A DNA stretch of 57,978 bases from Candidatus Schekmanbacteria bacterium (GCA_016188575.1 JACPHN010000254.1:1-57978); one strand, 5' to 3'. Shown: positions 1 to 9,707, numbered from the stretch's first letter. Notes: a model not told the origin generated them from the sequence alone. Made by a program: numbers and translations.

Positions 1-499
1 GCCGATCTCCACGATGCGCTGCGCCTCCTCGTATCCTGCGCTCCGGTAGCGAAGGCTGTAGGAGCCCGGCGAAAAGGCCGCCTCTCCGGCTGCTGGCGAG
101 AACGAAAAACCGCCGCTCGCGCCGGTAACGGTCTCGAGGGGTTCGACCAGGGCATCGGCAACGCGGAATTCGCCCCCCCCCCGAAACCATGATGAGCCCA
201 ATCCCTCCCGCGACCGCAAGGCGCGCCCGCCGCCCGGCCCCGCGCCGCCACGCCACCGCCAGGACCGCTGCCAACGCGATCAGCATCGCCGCCTGCGCCG
301 GCCCGGAGATCCCGACATACACCTGCGACAAGGACACCGCGATGCCGGCATGGTCCGCGGCGCCGCTCAGGTAGGCGTGCCCGGAAATCGCCGTCACCGG
401 CCCCGCCGCGGCCGCGCTCCCTGCCAACAACGTCATCCACGCGGAGCTCGCCGCGCCAGAAACCCACGCCTCCCGCCGCCAATTCGTGCGATCCGACAT
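1..499 (-). CDS. Secreted protein, CarboxypepD_reg-like domain split by a two-helix hairpin; partial, frameshifted
   Basis: Read on the minus strand from ATG at 499 and running off the window start. Residues about 1-32 look like a long signal peptide ending in an Ala-rich stretch. Residues 34-58 (SGHAYLSGAADHAGIAVSL) resemble the first strands of a carboxypeptidase regulatory-like beta-sandwich. Residues about 60-109 are two hydrophobic segments separated by WRRGAGRRAR. After a run of ten G (173-182) the frame breaks. In the next frame the sequence continues sensibly (EFRVADALVEPLETVTG, then PGSYSLRYRSAGYEEA), which matches the remaining strands of the same domain. A tract of nine G would restore a single frame. 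This is either a sequencing error or a slippage (phase-variable) site. The domain assignment is inference from strand pattern. The gene is divergent from the kinase at 780. Confidence 0.6.
   Translation of the reverse strand, partial: MSDRTNWRREAWVSGAASSAWMTLLAGSAAAAGPVTAISGHAYLSGAADHAGIAVSLSQVYVGISGPAQAAMLIALAAVLAVAWRRGAGRRARLAVAGGIGLIMVSGGGRIPRCRCPGRTPRDRYRRERRFFVLASSRRGGLFAGLLQPSLPERRIRGGAAHRGDR
173..182. repeat. Homopolymer G10 tract (C10 on the + strand)
   Basis: Ten consecutive C on the plus strand lie inside the minus-strand gene 1-499, at the exit of its second hydrophobic segment. Nine would keep the gene in frame, so this single-base difference explains the break. Confidence 0.9.
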
Positions 500-779
500 G
501 TTTTTCCCCTGCGTCGAGCGACCCGGTCGATTTCTCCGAGCTCTCCACCCAGGTTACGCGCGCCCTCCTCGGCTGTCAAGGCGCGGAGCCGTCCTGAATT
601 CACCGCCGGTCCGACGTCGATGCGATAGTGCCCTCCTCCGTCCTTCACCATAGGCGTCCGGTCAAGGCGGGTGGATTCAGGCCGACTTGCCCTCTTCCAG
701 CCATGGCTCTATGAACCTCAAGCGAGATGCGGTCGCGCTCCTGGCCTTGGACGCCTCCGCCACCCGCCTCGGATAAACA

Positions 780-3700
780 ATGACCCTTCCGCAGTCGCGC
801 GCGCCAGCCCGAATTGGTCCCTATGTCATCGAACGCGAGCTCGGACGCGGCGGCATCGGCGCGGTCTACCTGGCGCGCCACCCGCATACCGGAGAGCTGG
901 TGGCGGCGAAGGTCCTCCAGTCGCCCGCGGCTTCCGTGCTTCCGCTGGTCCGACGTGAAATCCTCGCCCTCAGCCGGCTCGCTCACCCCGGCGTCGTACG
1001 CATCGCCGACAGCGGCACCGAAGGCGGGCTGCCCTGGTATGCCATGTCCTACATCGAGGGCGAAACCTTGGCTGACTACCAGGCCGGCAGCGCGCCGCGG
1101 ACGTCGGACACCCGCGACGCGAAAACGAGCCGCTCCACTCTCGTCCAGGTCGCCCACGACGCCGATACCCCGACCGATCCTGTCGCCAATGGCGCCGGCC
1201 CGCGGGCGCTGACCCCCATCGATCCCTCGCGCCTTCGCGGCCTCATCACCATCATCTGCAGACTCTGCTCGGCGCTCGCATACATGCACGGCGAAGGCAT
1301 CGTCCACCGGGATTTGAAGCCCCAAAACGTGATGATCGGCAGGGACGGCCTCCCTATTCTCGTCGACTTCGGTCTCGCCCACCGGTATCGCGGCGACGAG
1401 AGCCGGGAAGTTCTCGAGCTTGACGGCCTGACCGCAGGGACGCTCGCATTCATGGCGCCGGAGCAGATCATGGGGCGATTCGTCGATCCCCGCGCCGACC
1501 TGTACTCGCTCGGGTGCATGATCTACTCGCTGGTGGTTGGACGCACGCCGTTCTCTGGCGCCTCCGGAGCACAGCTTGTGAAGATGCACCTGGAGGTGCC
1601 TCCGACGCCGATGTCGCAGATTGTGGGACCGCTTCCCGCAGCGCTGGACGAGCTGGTTCTCCACCTGCTCGCCAAAGATCCCGCCAGCCGCATCGGGCAT
1701 GCGCAGGACGTGGAGCGAATCCTACTCGACCTGGGCGCCGAGCCCTGGCCCGCGGAAGCGCGGCTGCCGCTGCCGCGACTGTATCTCTATCGGCCGCGCC
1801 TGGCCGGACGGCAGTCGGCGCTGGCGGCGCTAAAGAGTAGTCTGAGCCGGCTCGATCGTGGCGGCGGCGAGCTCCTGCTCGTGCGCGGCGAGAGCGGCGT
1901 CGGCAAGACGCGGTTGCTGATGGAGCTTGGCGCGCTGGTTCGTCGCGCGCGCCTCGCTTTTCTGGTCGGCGAGTGCCGCGTGTCGTTCGGGGCGAATGGG
2001 GCCGGCGAGCGCGCCCCCGCCGAACCCCTGCATCCCTTTCGTCCGATCCTGCAACAAGTCGCCGACACGTGTCGCGAGAGCGGGCTCGAGGAGACCGAAC
2101 GCATCCTCGGCAGTCGAGGTCCCATTCTGGCGCCCTTCGAGCCGTCGCTTGCCGACCTTCCCGGGCAGCAGCGGCACGATTATCCCGGGGACCTCAATTA
2201 CACCGAATCCCAGGTTCGCCTGTTCGTCAGCCTCGCCGAGACACTCGAGGCCTACGCCTGCGATACCCCGTTTGCGCTCTTCATCGACGACCTGCAATGG
2301 GCGGATGGACTGTCGGTGGAGCTCATCCGCTTTCTGCTGCGCTCGGGGCGGCTCAAGCGCACCGGCATGCTGATGATTGGCACCTATCGCAGCGACGAGG
2401 TCAGCGACGTCTTGCGGGAGCTCATCGAAACGCACAGCGTGCGGATCTTGGAGCTCGAACGCCTGAATCGAGAGGGCACCGCCTCCATGGTCTCCGACAT
2501 GTTGGCGCGTCCCGACCCGCCGGTGGATCTGGTGCAATTCATGCACGAGCACTCCGAAGGCAACCCTTTCTTCGTGGCGGAATACCTGCGTTCGGCGGTC
2601 GCGGAGCGGTTGCTCCAGCGAGACGGGTGCGGCCAGTGGGTGGTGGCCGGCCAGCACGAGTCTCAGGGCCGACCCCCCGACTTTTCGGCATTGCCGGTGC
2701 CGGGTTCGATCTACGGACTGGTGACTCGCCGCCTGCAGGCATTGTCCGGCATGGCGGCTCGCGCGGTGACCATCGCGGCGGTTCTTGGCCGCGTCGTCAG
2801 GGCGGATGCGCTCGCCGCGGTCGGCGGCATGTCAGCGGAAGAGCTTGTGGACTGCTCGCTCGAGCTCCTGCAGCGCCAGGTGCTCGAAGAGGTTTCCCCC
2901 GATGTTTTTCGGTTCGGGCACGACAAGCTTCGGGAGGTGGCATACGACACCACGCCGCCGGAAGAGCGGAAGCGCCTGCACCGTCTCGCCGCCGCGTGGC
3001 TCGAGCAGCTCTCGGTGGGGGGCGAGGCGGCGGATCACGCGGTGCTGGCGCGCCACCTCGAGCACGCGGGAGAGCTCGGGCGGGCCGCCCGGCACTACCT
3101 GGAAGGCGGCCGGGCCGCGGCCGAGCGCTTTGCTCACCAGGACGCGATCGGCCTGTACCGCGCGGCGATCCGCCTGGCGGAAACGCCGGATGTGGTGCCG
3201 GCGGCGCATTTCGAGCTCGCGACTCGGGTGCTGGCCATCATCCGACAGGATCGCGAGGCACTCGTGGTCTTGCAAGCCGGCCTCGACATTGCGCTGCGCG
3301 GTGGCGATGGCCTGGCGGTCGGCGCCTTTCAGCAGAAGCTGGCCAGCGTGCTGGCGAAGCTGCGCCGGTTCGCCGAAGCGGAGGCGATCTGCAAGCAAGC
3401 CATGGCAACGTTTGCCGCCGCCGGAAGCGACCGGGATGTGGCGATCGTGCTCGGTGAGCTGGCGGTCATTCGCAGTGGTCAGGGGCGCGGCGCGGAGGCG
3501 ATCGAGCTGCTGCAAGCTGCGCTGCAGAAGCATCGCGAGCTTGGAAACAGACTCTACGAAGCGATCACGCTGGGGAATCTCGCAACTGGCCGGCAGGCCA
3601 TGGGCGACCTCTCCGCCGCCGCCGAGCACTACGAGGCGGCGCTGGCGATCTACGCCGAGGTTCCCAGCCGGAAACATCAGTTCATCATGCTCAGCAACCT

Positions 3701-4424
3701 CGCGGCATTGCGCTGGTCGATGGGAGACGCGGCCGAGAGTCGCCGGCTGTTCGAGCGGTCCCTTGCCATCCATCGCGCCATGGGCAACCGCACCTGGCAG
3801 GCGGCGGTCTTGACCAACCTCGCTGTCTTGGCGGAGGACCGGGGCGACTACGGGGGCGCGCTGCAGCTCGGCAAGGAGGCACTCGCGCTGCATCGCGCTG
3901 TGGGCAACGCGCGCGGCGAAAGCCAGACATTGACCAATCTCGGTTGCGTCCTTACCGAAATGGAGATGCTTGGACAGGCCCGGAGCGCGTTCGCGGAGGC
4001 CTTGTGCTTGTGCCGAGCGCTGGCAGACGCGGCCGGGGAAGCGGCGGCGCTCGTGCTGCTCGGCCGCTGCGAGCGACGGCTCGCGGGCGAGCTCGAGAGC
4101 GCCGAGGGGCACTTGCGGAAAGCGATGGAGATTCTCGATCGCCACGGCGACGAGACGCTGAAGGCGCGTGCACTGTGTGAGCTCGCGCACGTGGCGCTGG
4201 CGAGGCGGGCAAGCGCCACGCCCTACGTGCGCCAGGTCGAGCAGTACTGCGAGGCGGAGAAGCTCGGTGCCGCCAGCTTGCCGCGGCGGGCGCTGCGCGA
4301 GGTGCGCGCGGCGATCGATGCCCAGGAGCGGGGCCAGGAGCTCGTCCGCGGTGAGGCTCCGGGGGCGCTGCCGCTGCCACAGACGCCCACCTCCGTCCCT
4401 CCCAACGCCAGCGGGGGGGGGTGA
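780..4424 (+). CDS. Serine/threonine protein kinase fused to AAA-type ATPase and TPR region
   Basis: A 1214-residue cytoplasmic signalling protein. The kinase domain occupies about residues 10-310, with glycine loop GRGGIG (22-27), Lys44, HRDLKPQN (His176, Asp178), DFG (Asp196) and MAPEQ. An insertion of about 45 residues rich in Thr/Asp lies between the hinge and the catalytic loop. A STAND/AAA-like ATPase follows, with Walker A GESGVGKT at about 370 and Walker B LFIDDLQWAD near 500. The C-terminal 450 residues are helical TPR-type repeats (for example LGNRLYEAITLGNLA and MGNRTWQAAVLTNLA). This is the architecture of large myxobacterial-type kinases, here without a C-terminal GAF or histidine kinase module. 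There is no strong ribosome-binding site before the ATG, so the start rests on the kinase beginning immediately afterwards. Its substrate is unknown. Confidence 0.93.
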   Translation: MTLPQSRAPARIGPYVIERELGRGGIGAVYLARHPHTGELVAAKVLQSPAASVLPLVRREILALSRLAHPGVVRIADSGTEGGLPWYAMSYIEGETLADYQAGSAPRTSDTRDAKTSRSTLVQVAHDADTPTDPVANGAGPRALTPIDPSRLRGLITIICRLCSALAYMHGEGIVHRDLKPQNVMIGRDGLPILVDFGLAHRYRGDESREVLELDGLTAGTLAFMAPEQIMGRFVDPRADLYSLGCMIYSLVVGRTPFSGASGAQLVKMHLEVPPTPMSQIVGPLPAALDELVLHLLAKDPASRIGHAQDVERILLDLGAEPWPAEARLPLPRLYLYRPRLAGRQSALAALKSSLSRLDRGGGELLLVRGESGVGKTRLLMELGALVRRARLAFLVGECRVSFGANGAGERAPAEPLHPFRPILQQVADTCRESGLEETERILGSRGPILAPFEPSLADLPGQQRHDYPGDLNYTESQVRLFVSLAETLEAYACDTPFALFIDDLQWADGLSVELIRFLLRSGRLKRTGMLMIGTYRSDEVSDVLRELIETHSVRILELERLNREGTASMVSDMLARPDPPVDLVQFMHEHSEGNPFFVAEYLRSAVAERLLQRDGCGQWVVAGQHESQGRPPDFSALPVPGSIYGLVTRRLQALSGMAARAVTIAAVLGRVVRADALAAVGGMSAEELVDCSLELLQRQVLEEVSPDVFRFGHDKLREVAYDTTPPEERKRLHRLAAAWLEQLSVGGEAADHAVLARHLEHAGELGRAARHYLEGGRAAAERFAHQDAIGLYRAAIRLAETPDVVPAAHFELATRVLAIIRQDREALVVLQAGLDIALRGGDGLAVGAFQQKLASVLAKLRRFAEAEAICKQAMATFAAAGSDRDVAIVLGELAVIRSGQGRGAEAIELLQAALQKHRELGNRLYEAITLGNLATGRQAMGDLSAAAEHYEAALAIYAEVPSRKHQFIMLSNLAALRWSMGDAAESRRLFERSLAIHRAMGNRTWQAAVLTNLAVLAEDRGDYGGALQLGKEALALHRAVGNARGESQTLTNLGCVLTEMEMLGQARSAFAEALCLCRALADAAGEAAALVLLGRCERRLAGELESAEGHLRKAMEILDRHGDETLKARALCELAHVALARRASATPYVRQVEQYCEAEKLGAASLPRRALREVRAAIDAQERGQELVRGEAPGALPLPQTPTSVPPNASGGG

Positions 4425-4528
4425 GGTGGGAGCTTGATCCCGCTTCGGCGGCAGTCTTGCATGTTCCGCACAGCGGCCATACGAACACCTCCACGCACTG
4501 TCGCCGCCCTCGCCTGTCCGGTCGATTG

Positions 4529-5323
4529 ATGTACGTTGACGTTCATGCTCATCTCGTCCACCCGGCGTTCGCGGGTGAGGAAGACGCTGTCGCCGGCCGC
4601 GCGGCCGCGGCGGGGGTGGAAATGGTCGTGGTCACCGGGCTGGAGCCGCGCTCAAACCGCGCCGTTCTCGAGCTGTGCGAGCGCCATGCGCACCTGCTTC
4701 CAGCCCTCGGCATCTACCCGGTCGACGCCCTTTGCAAGCTTGTCGATCGCTCCTCGTGGCAGCACCCGTTTCCGCCTCCCGAGCGCTTTGACGTCGAGGA
4801 AGAGATCGCGTTTATTGACTCGGTCGCGGGCCGGTTGGTCGCCATCGCGGAAGTGGGGCTCGATCAGTACTGGGTGCCGGATTATCCCAGGGAGCAGGAG
4901 GAAACCCTCCGCAAGCTGTGCGCCGTCGCCATGCGGCACGACTTGCCCGTGGTGCTCCACAGCCGCAAAGCGGAATCGAGGACCTTTGCGGTCGTGCGCG
5001 AAATGGGAGTGGCGCGGGCGGTTTTTCACTGCTTCGGCGGCAAGCTCAATCTGGCCAGACAGATCGCGGATCACGGCTATTGTTTCTCGATCCCCCCGGT
5101 CGTGGAGCGGGCCGAAGCCTTTCAAGCGCTTTGCCGAGCTCTCCCGCTGGACAGGCTGCTGACGGAGACGGACTGTCCTTACCTGGGACCCGATCGCGAT
5201 CAGCGCAACGAGCCCGCCAATATCCCGCGCGCCGTGCGCGCCATGGCGGCGGCGCGAAAGATCCCCGAGCGAGAAATGGCCGCCGCGGTGCGCGCCAACT
5301 TTCGCCGCACGTTTGGGCGCTGA
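4529..5323 (+). CDS. TatD-family metal-dependent hydrolase
   Basis: A 264-residue TIM-barrel hydrolase of the TatD (amidohydrolase/DNase) type. Metal-binding motifs appear in the expected order: DVHAHL near the N-terminus, AIAEVGLD for the bridging Glu, VLHSR, FHCFGG, and TETDCPYL for the catalytic Asp. TatD proteins are generally metal-dependent deoxyribonucleases or phosphodiesterases, but the substrate here cannot be read. The frame is open further upstream (from 4421). The ATG at 4529 is chosen because it directly precedes the barrel's first strand, YVDVHAHL. The gene follows the kinase by about 100 bp on the same strand. TatD proteins usually start exactly at this point, which supports the choice. 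Confidence 0.9.
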   Translation: MYVDVHAHLVHPAFAGEEDAVAGRAAAAGVEMVVVTGLEPRSNRAVLELCERHAHLLPALGIYPVDALCKLVDRSSWQHPFPPPERFDVEEEIAFIDSVAGRLVAIAEVGLDQYWVPDYPREQEETLRKLCAVAMRHDLPVVLHSRKAESRTFAVVREMGVARAVFHCFGGKLNLARQIADHGYCFSIPPVVERAEAFQALCRALPLDRLLTETDCPYLGPDRDQRNEPANIPRAVRAMAAARKIPEREMAAAVRANFRRTFGR

Positions 5324-5441
5324 GTCGCGTGGGCGCTGAGTCGCGCGGCCGCCGCAACGATCTCGCGCGCGCGCCGCGCTCGCGCTATGATTATCGCGCT
5401 CTCGCTGCATTCGGAGCATCCCCTCGATAGGTGCCACGGCA

Positions 5442-7592
5442 ATGAGCCCGCACAACAAGACCCTGTCAATTCCACGACGCACGAGCTACTCGATCCGCAC
5501 CCGACTCACCGTGCCCCTGGCGGCTCTCGCCTGCCTTGTCGTCACCAGCGCCGGTGCCACCGTCACGCAGATTCGGCTCCAGCGCTCCGATGCGCTCACC
5601 ATCAACATGGCCGGCAGGCAGCGCATGCTCCTCGAGCTGACAAGCTATCGCGCCGCACTGTCGTGCTGTTCAGGTCCCGCACTGTGGCCGGCTTCCGAGG
5701 CACCCGCCGGCCGCGGCTCGCTCGCGCCTTCGGCTCCCGGCACCAACGCCCGCAGTCTCTTTGAGCAGACACACCGGGCGCTCCTGTCGGGAGGACAGAC
5801 CTTCCGCGACCTGCCAATGACCGAACCGGTCTATGTCCCGGCTGTCGCGACCCCGGTCGCCCGCGCCCACCTGCGCGCCGTGGGCGACCAGTGGCGCGCG
5901 TTGCTCGGCCTGCTTGCGGAGGCCGAGGAATCCAGACTTCGGGTGGCATCCGTTCTGGATCTGCGGCAGCGTTTCGCGGCTCTTGAGCAGCAGGAGGCGA
6001 CGCTGCTCCAGGAGCTCGACAAGGTGGTAGCGTTGATCGAAAGCGACGCCTCTCGCCGCCAGCAGCTTGTCCTGTACACGCAGATCGCGTTTCTCATCGT
6101 CGGCATCTTCGTCATGGTGCTGATCTACGTCCACGTCAACAGCTCCATTGTCCTGCCGCTGGCCCGCCTCACGGGTAAGGTCCGGGCGCGGCACAGACCG
6201 CCGGCAAGCTGTGGCGAAACGAGCATCGACGAGGTCGAGTTGCTGAGCAATGAGCTGGACGAAATGAGCCGCCAGATCGACGAGCACATCGCCGGGTTCG
6301 AAGGCGCCGTGCGCGCCCGAACGGCCGAGCTCGAAGCGGAAATCGCGCACCGCAAGCAGGTCGAAGCGCAGCTCGTCGCGGCGAAGGCGATGGCTGAGGC
6401 CGGATACCGGGCGAAGTCTGCCTTCTTGCGCACCATGAGCCACGAGATCCGCACGCCCGGTGCCGGCGTGCTCTCTGCGACCGGTCTGCTCCTGGAGACG
6501 CCCCTGTCCGAGCAGCAGCACCACCTGGCCAACGTCGCCTATCGCTCGTGCGTCAACCAGCTCCGCCTGTTGGACGATATCCTGCTGGCGTCGAAGCTGG
6601 AGGCCGGTTGGGCTTCGCTCGAGCATAGTGATTTTTCGGTGGCCGCGCTGATCGCAGAGGTTGTCGAGCTCTTTTCGGTATCGGCGCGCGAGCGCGGCAC
6701 GCGCATCCTGGCAGAGCTCGCTTCAGCATTGCCGCGGTCCGTGCAAGGCGATCCGCTCCGGCTGCGGCAGGTGCTCGCCAACTTGATCGGCAATGCCGTG
6801 AAGTTCACGGAAGGCGGAACGATCACCGTCAGAGCCCGCGCCGACGCGCTCGACAGCAGCCAGGTCTTGCTCCGCTGCGAAGTAGAGGATGACGGTCTCG
6901 GCATTCCCGATCACTTCCAAAGTCGCTTATTCGACGAATTTACGCAGCTCGACGACTCGGCACGGCGGGCGCACGGTGGCGTGGGGCTCGGTCTGAGTAT
7001 TTGCCACAAGCTAGTCACTCTCATGGGGGGCCAAATCGGCGTGACCAGCGTGGACGGAGAGGGAAGCACGTTCTGGTTCGCCATCCCGGTGCGCATGTCA
7101 GAGGCAGGCGGCGAGGTGATCGCGTCGGGCGGAAGCGGCCCGCGACCGCGGGAGGGCTCGCATGCAGCCTCACCGGTACGTGCCGGCAGCGGCAGCATAC
7201 TGATCGTCGAAGACGAGAGGACCAACCTGGCGCTGACCAGTGCGGCGCTGAAAGGCGTCGGGTGGACGGTCGTGACCGCGTCATCGGGGGCCGCGGCGAT
7301 TGCGGCGTGCCGGCAGCAGGACTTCGCTCTCATCCTCATGGACTGCGAAATGCCGGGCATGACCGGTGGCGAGGCGGCACTGGCGATCCGCCAAGAGGAA
7401 GCGCAAGCGGGTCGCCCGCGCGCAATGATTGTCGCCCTGACCGCACACGCGCTCGCGGAGGATCAGGCGCTATGCGTGACCGCGGGCATGGATGGCGTGC
7501 TCGTGAAGCCGATTTCGCCGCACGACTTGCGCGAGGCGGTCGCGTCCTACGTGGATCGGGGGAGGCGAGTCGGCGAGGAATCGCCGGCGTAG
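5442..7592 (+). CDS. Hybrid sensor histidine kinase / response regulator
   Basis: A 716-residue membrane-bound phosphorelay protein. An N-terminal transmembrane segment is followed by a periplasmic region with a PilJ/NarX-type N-terminal motif (DALTINMAGRQRML). A second transmembrane helix (IAFLIVGIFVMVLIYV, about 209-225) and a HAMP-like linker come next. The HisKA domain carries MSHEIRTP with phospho-accepting His334. The HATPase has N-box NLIGNAVKF, G1 DDGLGIP and G2 GVGLGLSICHKLV. The C-terminal receiver begins ILIVEDE and carries phospho-acceptor Asp634 in LMDCEMPGM and Lys in VLVKPI. After SHEIRTP the usual MN is GA, a small change. No DNA-binding output is present. It converges on the methyltransferase at 7623, and its target is unknown. 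A partner may be the HD-GYP regulator at 8437-9459, by proximity only. Confidence 0.93.
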   Translation: MSPHNKTLSIPRRTSYSIRTRLTVPLAALACLVVTSAGATVTQIRLQRSDALTINMAGRQRMLLELTSYRAALSCCSGPALWPASEAPAGRGSLAPSAPGTNARSLFEQTHRALLSGGQTFRDLPMTEPVYVPAVATPVARAHLRAVGDQWRALLGLLAEAEESRLRVASVLDLRQRFAALEQQEATLLQELDKVVALIESDASRRQQLVLYTQIAFLIVGIFVMVLIYVHVNSSIVLPLARLTGKVRARHRPPASCGETSIDEVELLSNELDEMSRQIDEHIAGFEGAVRARTAELEAEIAHRKQVEAQLVAAKAMAEAGYRAKSAFLRTMSHEIRTPGAGVLSATGLLLETPLSEQQHHLANVAYRSCVNQLRLLDDILLASKLEAGWASLEHSDFSVAALIAEVVELFSVSARERGTRILAELASALPRSVQGDPLRLRQVLANLIGNAVKFTEGGTITVRARADALDSSQVLLRCEVEDDGLGIPDHFQSRLFDEFTQLDDSARRAHGGVGLGLSICHKLVTLMGGQIGVTSVDGEGSTFWFAIPVRMSEAGGEVIASGGSGPRPREGSHAASPVRAGSGSILIVEDERTNLALTSAALKGVGWTVVTASSGAAAIAACRQQDFALILMDCEMPGMTGGEAALAIRQEEAQAGRPRAMIVALTAHALAEDQALCVTAGMDGVLVKPISPHDLREAVASYVDRGRRVGEESPA

Positions 7593-7622
7593 CTATGGAG
7601 ACTCACGCCCGCTGGCCGCGGC

Positions 7623-8420
7623 TCACAGTCGGGCAGCGATGCGGAAGATGTGCGCGTCGACGCGGTGGCGCACGGTGAACGGGTCGGGCGCGATCCGCGC
7701 GAGCAACACGGCGTGCTCGCGATCGAAGGCCTCCACTTGCGCAGGCGTGAGGGTCGCGCCGATGCCGCGGCAGGCGCGGATTCGGCCCCGCCAGCCCGCG
7801 TGGGTGAAGGCGAGGTCCTCGTCATGGAAGAACATCGCCTCGACGACGAAGTCGTCGGCGGACCACGCCGGTTGCGCAGGCACGACGCCGTCGTAGCCCG
7901 CCGCGGTCCAGTCGGGGTTGTGCGCCAGCACCAGCGCTTCGGTCTGCCTCGCAACGGCATCCTCGCGCGGGAGCCAACAGAGGTGGCAAGTCACCAGTCG
8001 GCCGCCGGGGGCGAGAAGCCGCTTGACCTCGTCGATGATCCGCGGCCGCGGGAAGTAGAGCCAGCACTGCGCGGCGGTAACGACGTCGAAGCTCGCGTCC
8101 GGGAGCTCCGTGCTCTCGGCGGGGGCGACCCGAAAATCCAGCGTCACGCCTTCCTCGCGTGCGCGGCGCCGGGCCTCTTCGATTTGCGGACCGGCGATGT
8201 CCACGCCCGTGACCCGGCACCCGCGGCGCGCCAGCTCGCGCGCAAGTAATCCCGTGCCGGTGCCGAGATCCAGCACGCGCTGGCCGGGTACCCCGATTCC
8301 GAGCACGGTGAGGCGATCATACAGGCTGGCGGGGTAGCCGGAGCGGTACCGGCCGTAGTCTGTCGAGGTCCTTCCCCAGTCGATTTCGCGTCCGTGATCC
8401 TCTGCCGACAGCGTGTGCAT
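7623..8420 (-). CDS. Class I SAM-dependent methyltransferase (Methyltransf_11 type)
   Basis: A 265-residue cytoplasmic methyltransferase. SAM-binding motif I is VLDLGTGTGLLARELA, followed by the acidic ribose-binding VTGVDIA and motif IV around FDVVTAAQCWLYF, with LLAPGGRL after it. This pattern is typical of small-molecule or cofactor methyltransferases, but the substrate cannot be inferred. It lies 16 bp downstream of the HD-GYP regulator gene on the same strand and is probably co-transcribed. The ribosome-binding site is weak (a GGCGGG-like stretch). Confidence 0.88.
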   Translation of the reverse strand: MHTLSAEDHGREIDWGRTSTDYGRYRSGYPASLYDRLTVLGIGVPGQRVLDLGTGTGLLARELARRGCRVTGVDIAGPQIEEARRRAREEGVTLDFRVAPAESTELPDASFDVVTAAQCWLYFPRPRIIDEVKRLLAPGGRLVTCHLCWLPREDAVARQTEALVLAHNPDWTAAGYDGVVPAQPAWSADDFVVEAMFFHDEDLAFTHAGWRGRIRACRGIGATLTPAQVEAFDREHAVLLARIAPDPFTVRHRVDAHIFRIAARL

Positions 8421-8436
8421 CGTCTGCCCGCCGCAA

Positions 8437-9459
8437 TCAGTTTCGCCGCGGCGACGCGGGCACGGGCTCGACCTGCCAGACCTTCAGGAACGCCTCCACG
8501 ATCCGCGGATCGAACTGCGTGCCGCTGCAGTGCTGCAGCTCTTCGATCGCTTCCTCGTGCGTGCGCGCGGAGCGGTACGGGCGCGTGGTCGTCATCGCAT
8601 CGTAGGTGTCGGCCACCATGAGAATCCGCGCCCCGAGCGGTATGTTCTCGCCGGTAAGCCCATCGGGGTGACCGCGCCCGTCGAATCGCTCGTGGTGATG
8701 GCGAATCGGGCCGAGCGTCGGGTACAGCATGTCGATCGGCGCCAGGATACGCGCGCCGATCACCGGGTGCTGAGCGATGTGCTGATACTCTTCGCGAGAC
8801 AGCGGCCCTGGTTTCAACAGTACGTGCTCGCTGATGCCGATCTTGCCGATATCGTGGAGCATCGCGGCGAGCTCGAGCTGGCGGATTTCCTCCTCGGCGA
8901 GACCGAGCTGCTGCGCAATCAGAACCGCGAAGTAGGTGACGCGACGCGAATGCCCTTCGGTGTAGTTGTCCTTGGCTTCCAGGGCGAGCACCAGTGAGTT
9001 GATGGTGTTGATGAACAGTACTTTGATTTGTTCCGTACGATCGTCGACGAGCTCTTCCAGGTGCTTGTGGTAGCGCTCGTTTTCGCGGACGACCCGCGTG
9101 TGCGTGAGCGCGCGCTCGATCGACACCAGCACTTCTTGGAAGCGGAAAGGTTTGGTGATGTAGTCGTACGCGCCGGCCTTGAGCGCGCGGATGACGTAGT
9201 CCGAGGTGCTGATCGCGGTAAGCAGGATCACCAGGAGGTGAGGATCGATCTGCTTGATCTCGCGAAGTAGCGTGATGCCATCCATACCGGGCATGTTGAC
9301 GTCCGAAAGGACGAGATCGAAGGTCTGCTGCTGAAGTTGGGCGAGCGCCTCGGCGGCGCTCGTGGCAGCGACGGGGCGATATCCCTCTTGCTCGAGCTTC
9401 ATCGACAGCACTTCGGCGATTGCGACTTCATCGTCGACGACGAGAATCCGTTCGCTCAC
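8437..9459 (-). CDS. Response regulator with HD-GYP domain (putative c-di-GMP phosphodiesterase)
   Basis: A 340-residue two-domain regulator. The receiver occupies residues 4-120 with phospho-acceptor Asp53 in LSDVNMPGMDG and Lys in ITKPF. After a short coiled linker the HD-GYP domain shows LHDIGKIGI, HPVIGARIL and IRHHHERFDGRGHPDG. The signature GYP tripeptide is GHP here. The metal-binding His and Asp positions are kept, so phosphodiesterase activity on cyclic di-GMP remains plausible. The start is GTG at 9459 with GGAG seven bases upstream. The gene is first in a two-gene unit with the methyltransferase. The cognate kinase may be the hybrid kinase at 5442-7592, but this is by proximity only. 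Confidence 0.93.
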   Translation of the reverse strand: MSERILVVDDEVAIAEVLSMKLEQEGYRPVAATSAAEALAQLQQQTFDLVLSDVNMPGMDGITLLREIKQIDPHLLVILLTAISTSDYVIRALKAGAYDYITKPFRFQEVLVSIERALTHTRVVRENERYHKHLEELVDDRTEQIKVLFINTINSLVLALEAKDNYTEGHSRRVTYFAVLIAQQLGLAEEEIRQLELAAMLHDIGKIGISEHVLLKPGPLSREEYQHIAQHPVIGARILAPIDMLYPTLGPIRHHHERFDGRGHPDGLTGENIPLGARILMVADTYDAMTTTRPYRSARTHEEAIEELQHCSGTQFDPRIVEAFLKVWQVEPVPASPRRN

Positions 9460-9707
9460 ATCAGAGCTCCAGGGAAGCGGTGGCGCAGCCAGACAGTTAT
9501 GCGGGACGTTCGCGACTCGAGACTTTCAATGTAGCACAACAGCCGCGAGCCGAAAAGGGAGGCGGTTCTCCCTGAAGCTACGCGGCAGTCGGGACCTGCG
9601 CCCGCTTGCCGGGGGAGGTGAGGCGGGGTCTGCGAGGTGCGCGGCGCGGCCGAGGAATGCTATATCCTAGTGCCGCCCCGTGTCACCTCATTCGACGGAG
9701 TCTCCCC

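Noticed and set aside
645-1700. Long minus-strand frame opposite the kinase
   Set aside because: It is a GC-rich shadow of the plus-strand kinase; its composition is Arg/Gly-heavy and shows no family motifs.
2832-4190. 452-codon minus-strand frame
   Set aside because: It lies opposite the TPR region of the kinase gene, whose plus-strand motifs are unambiguous.
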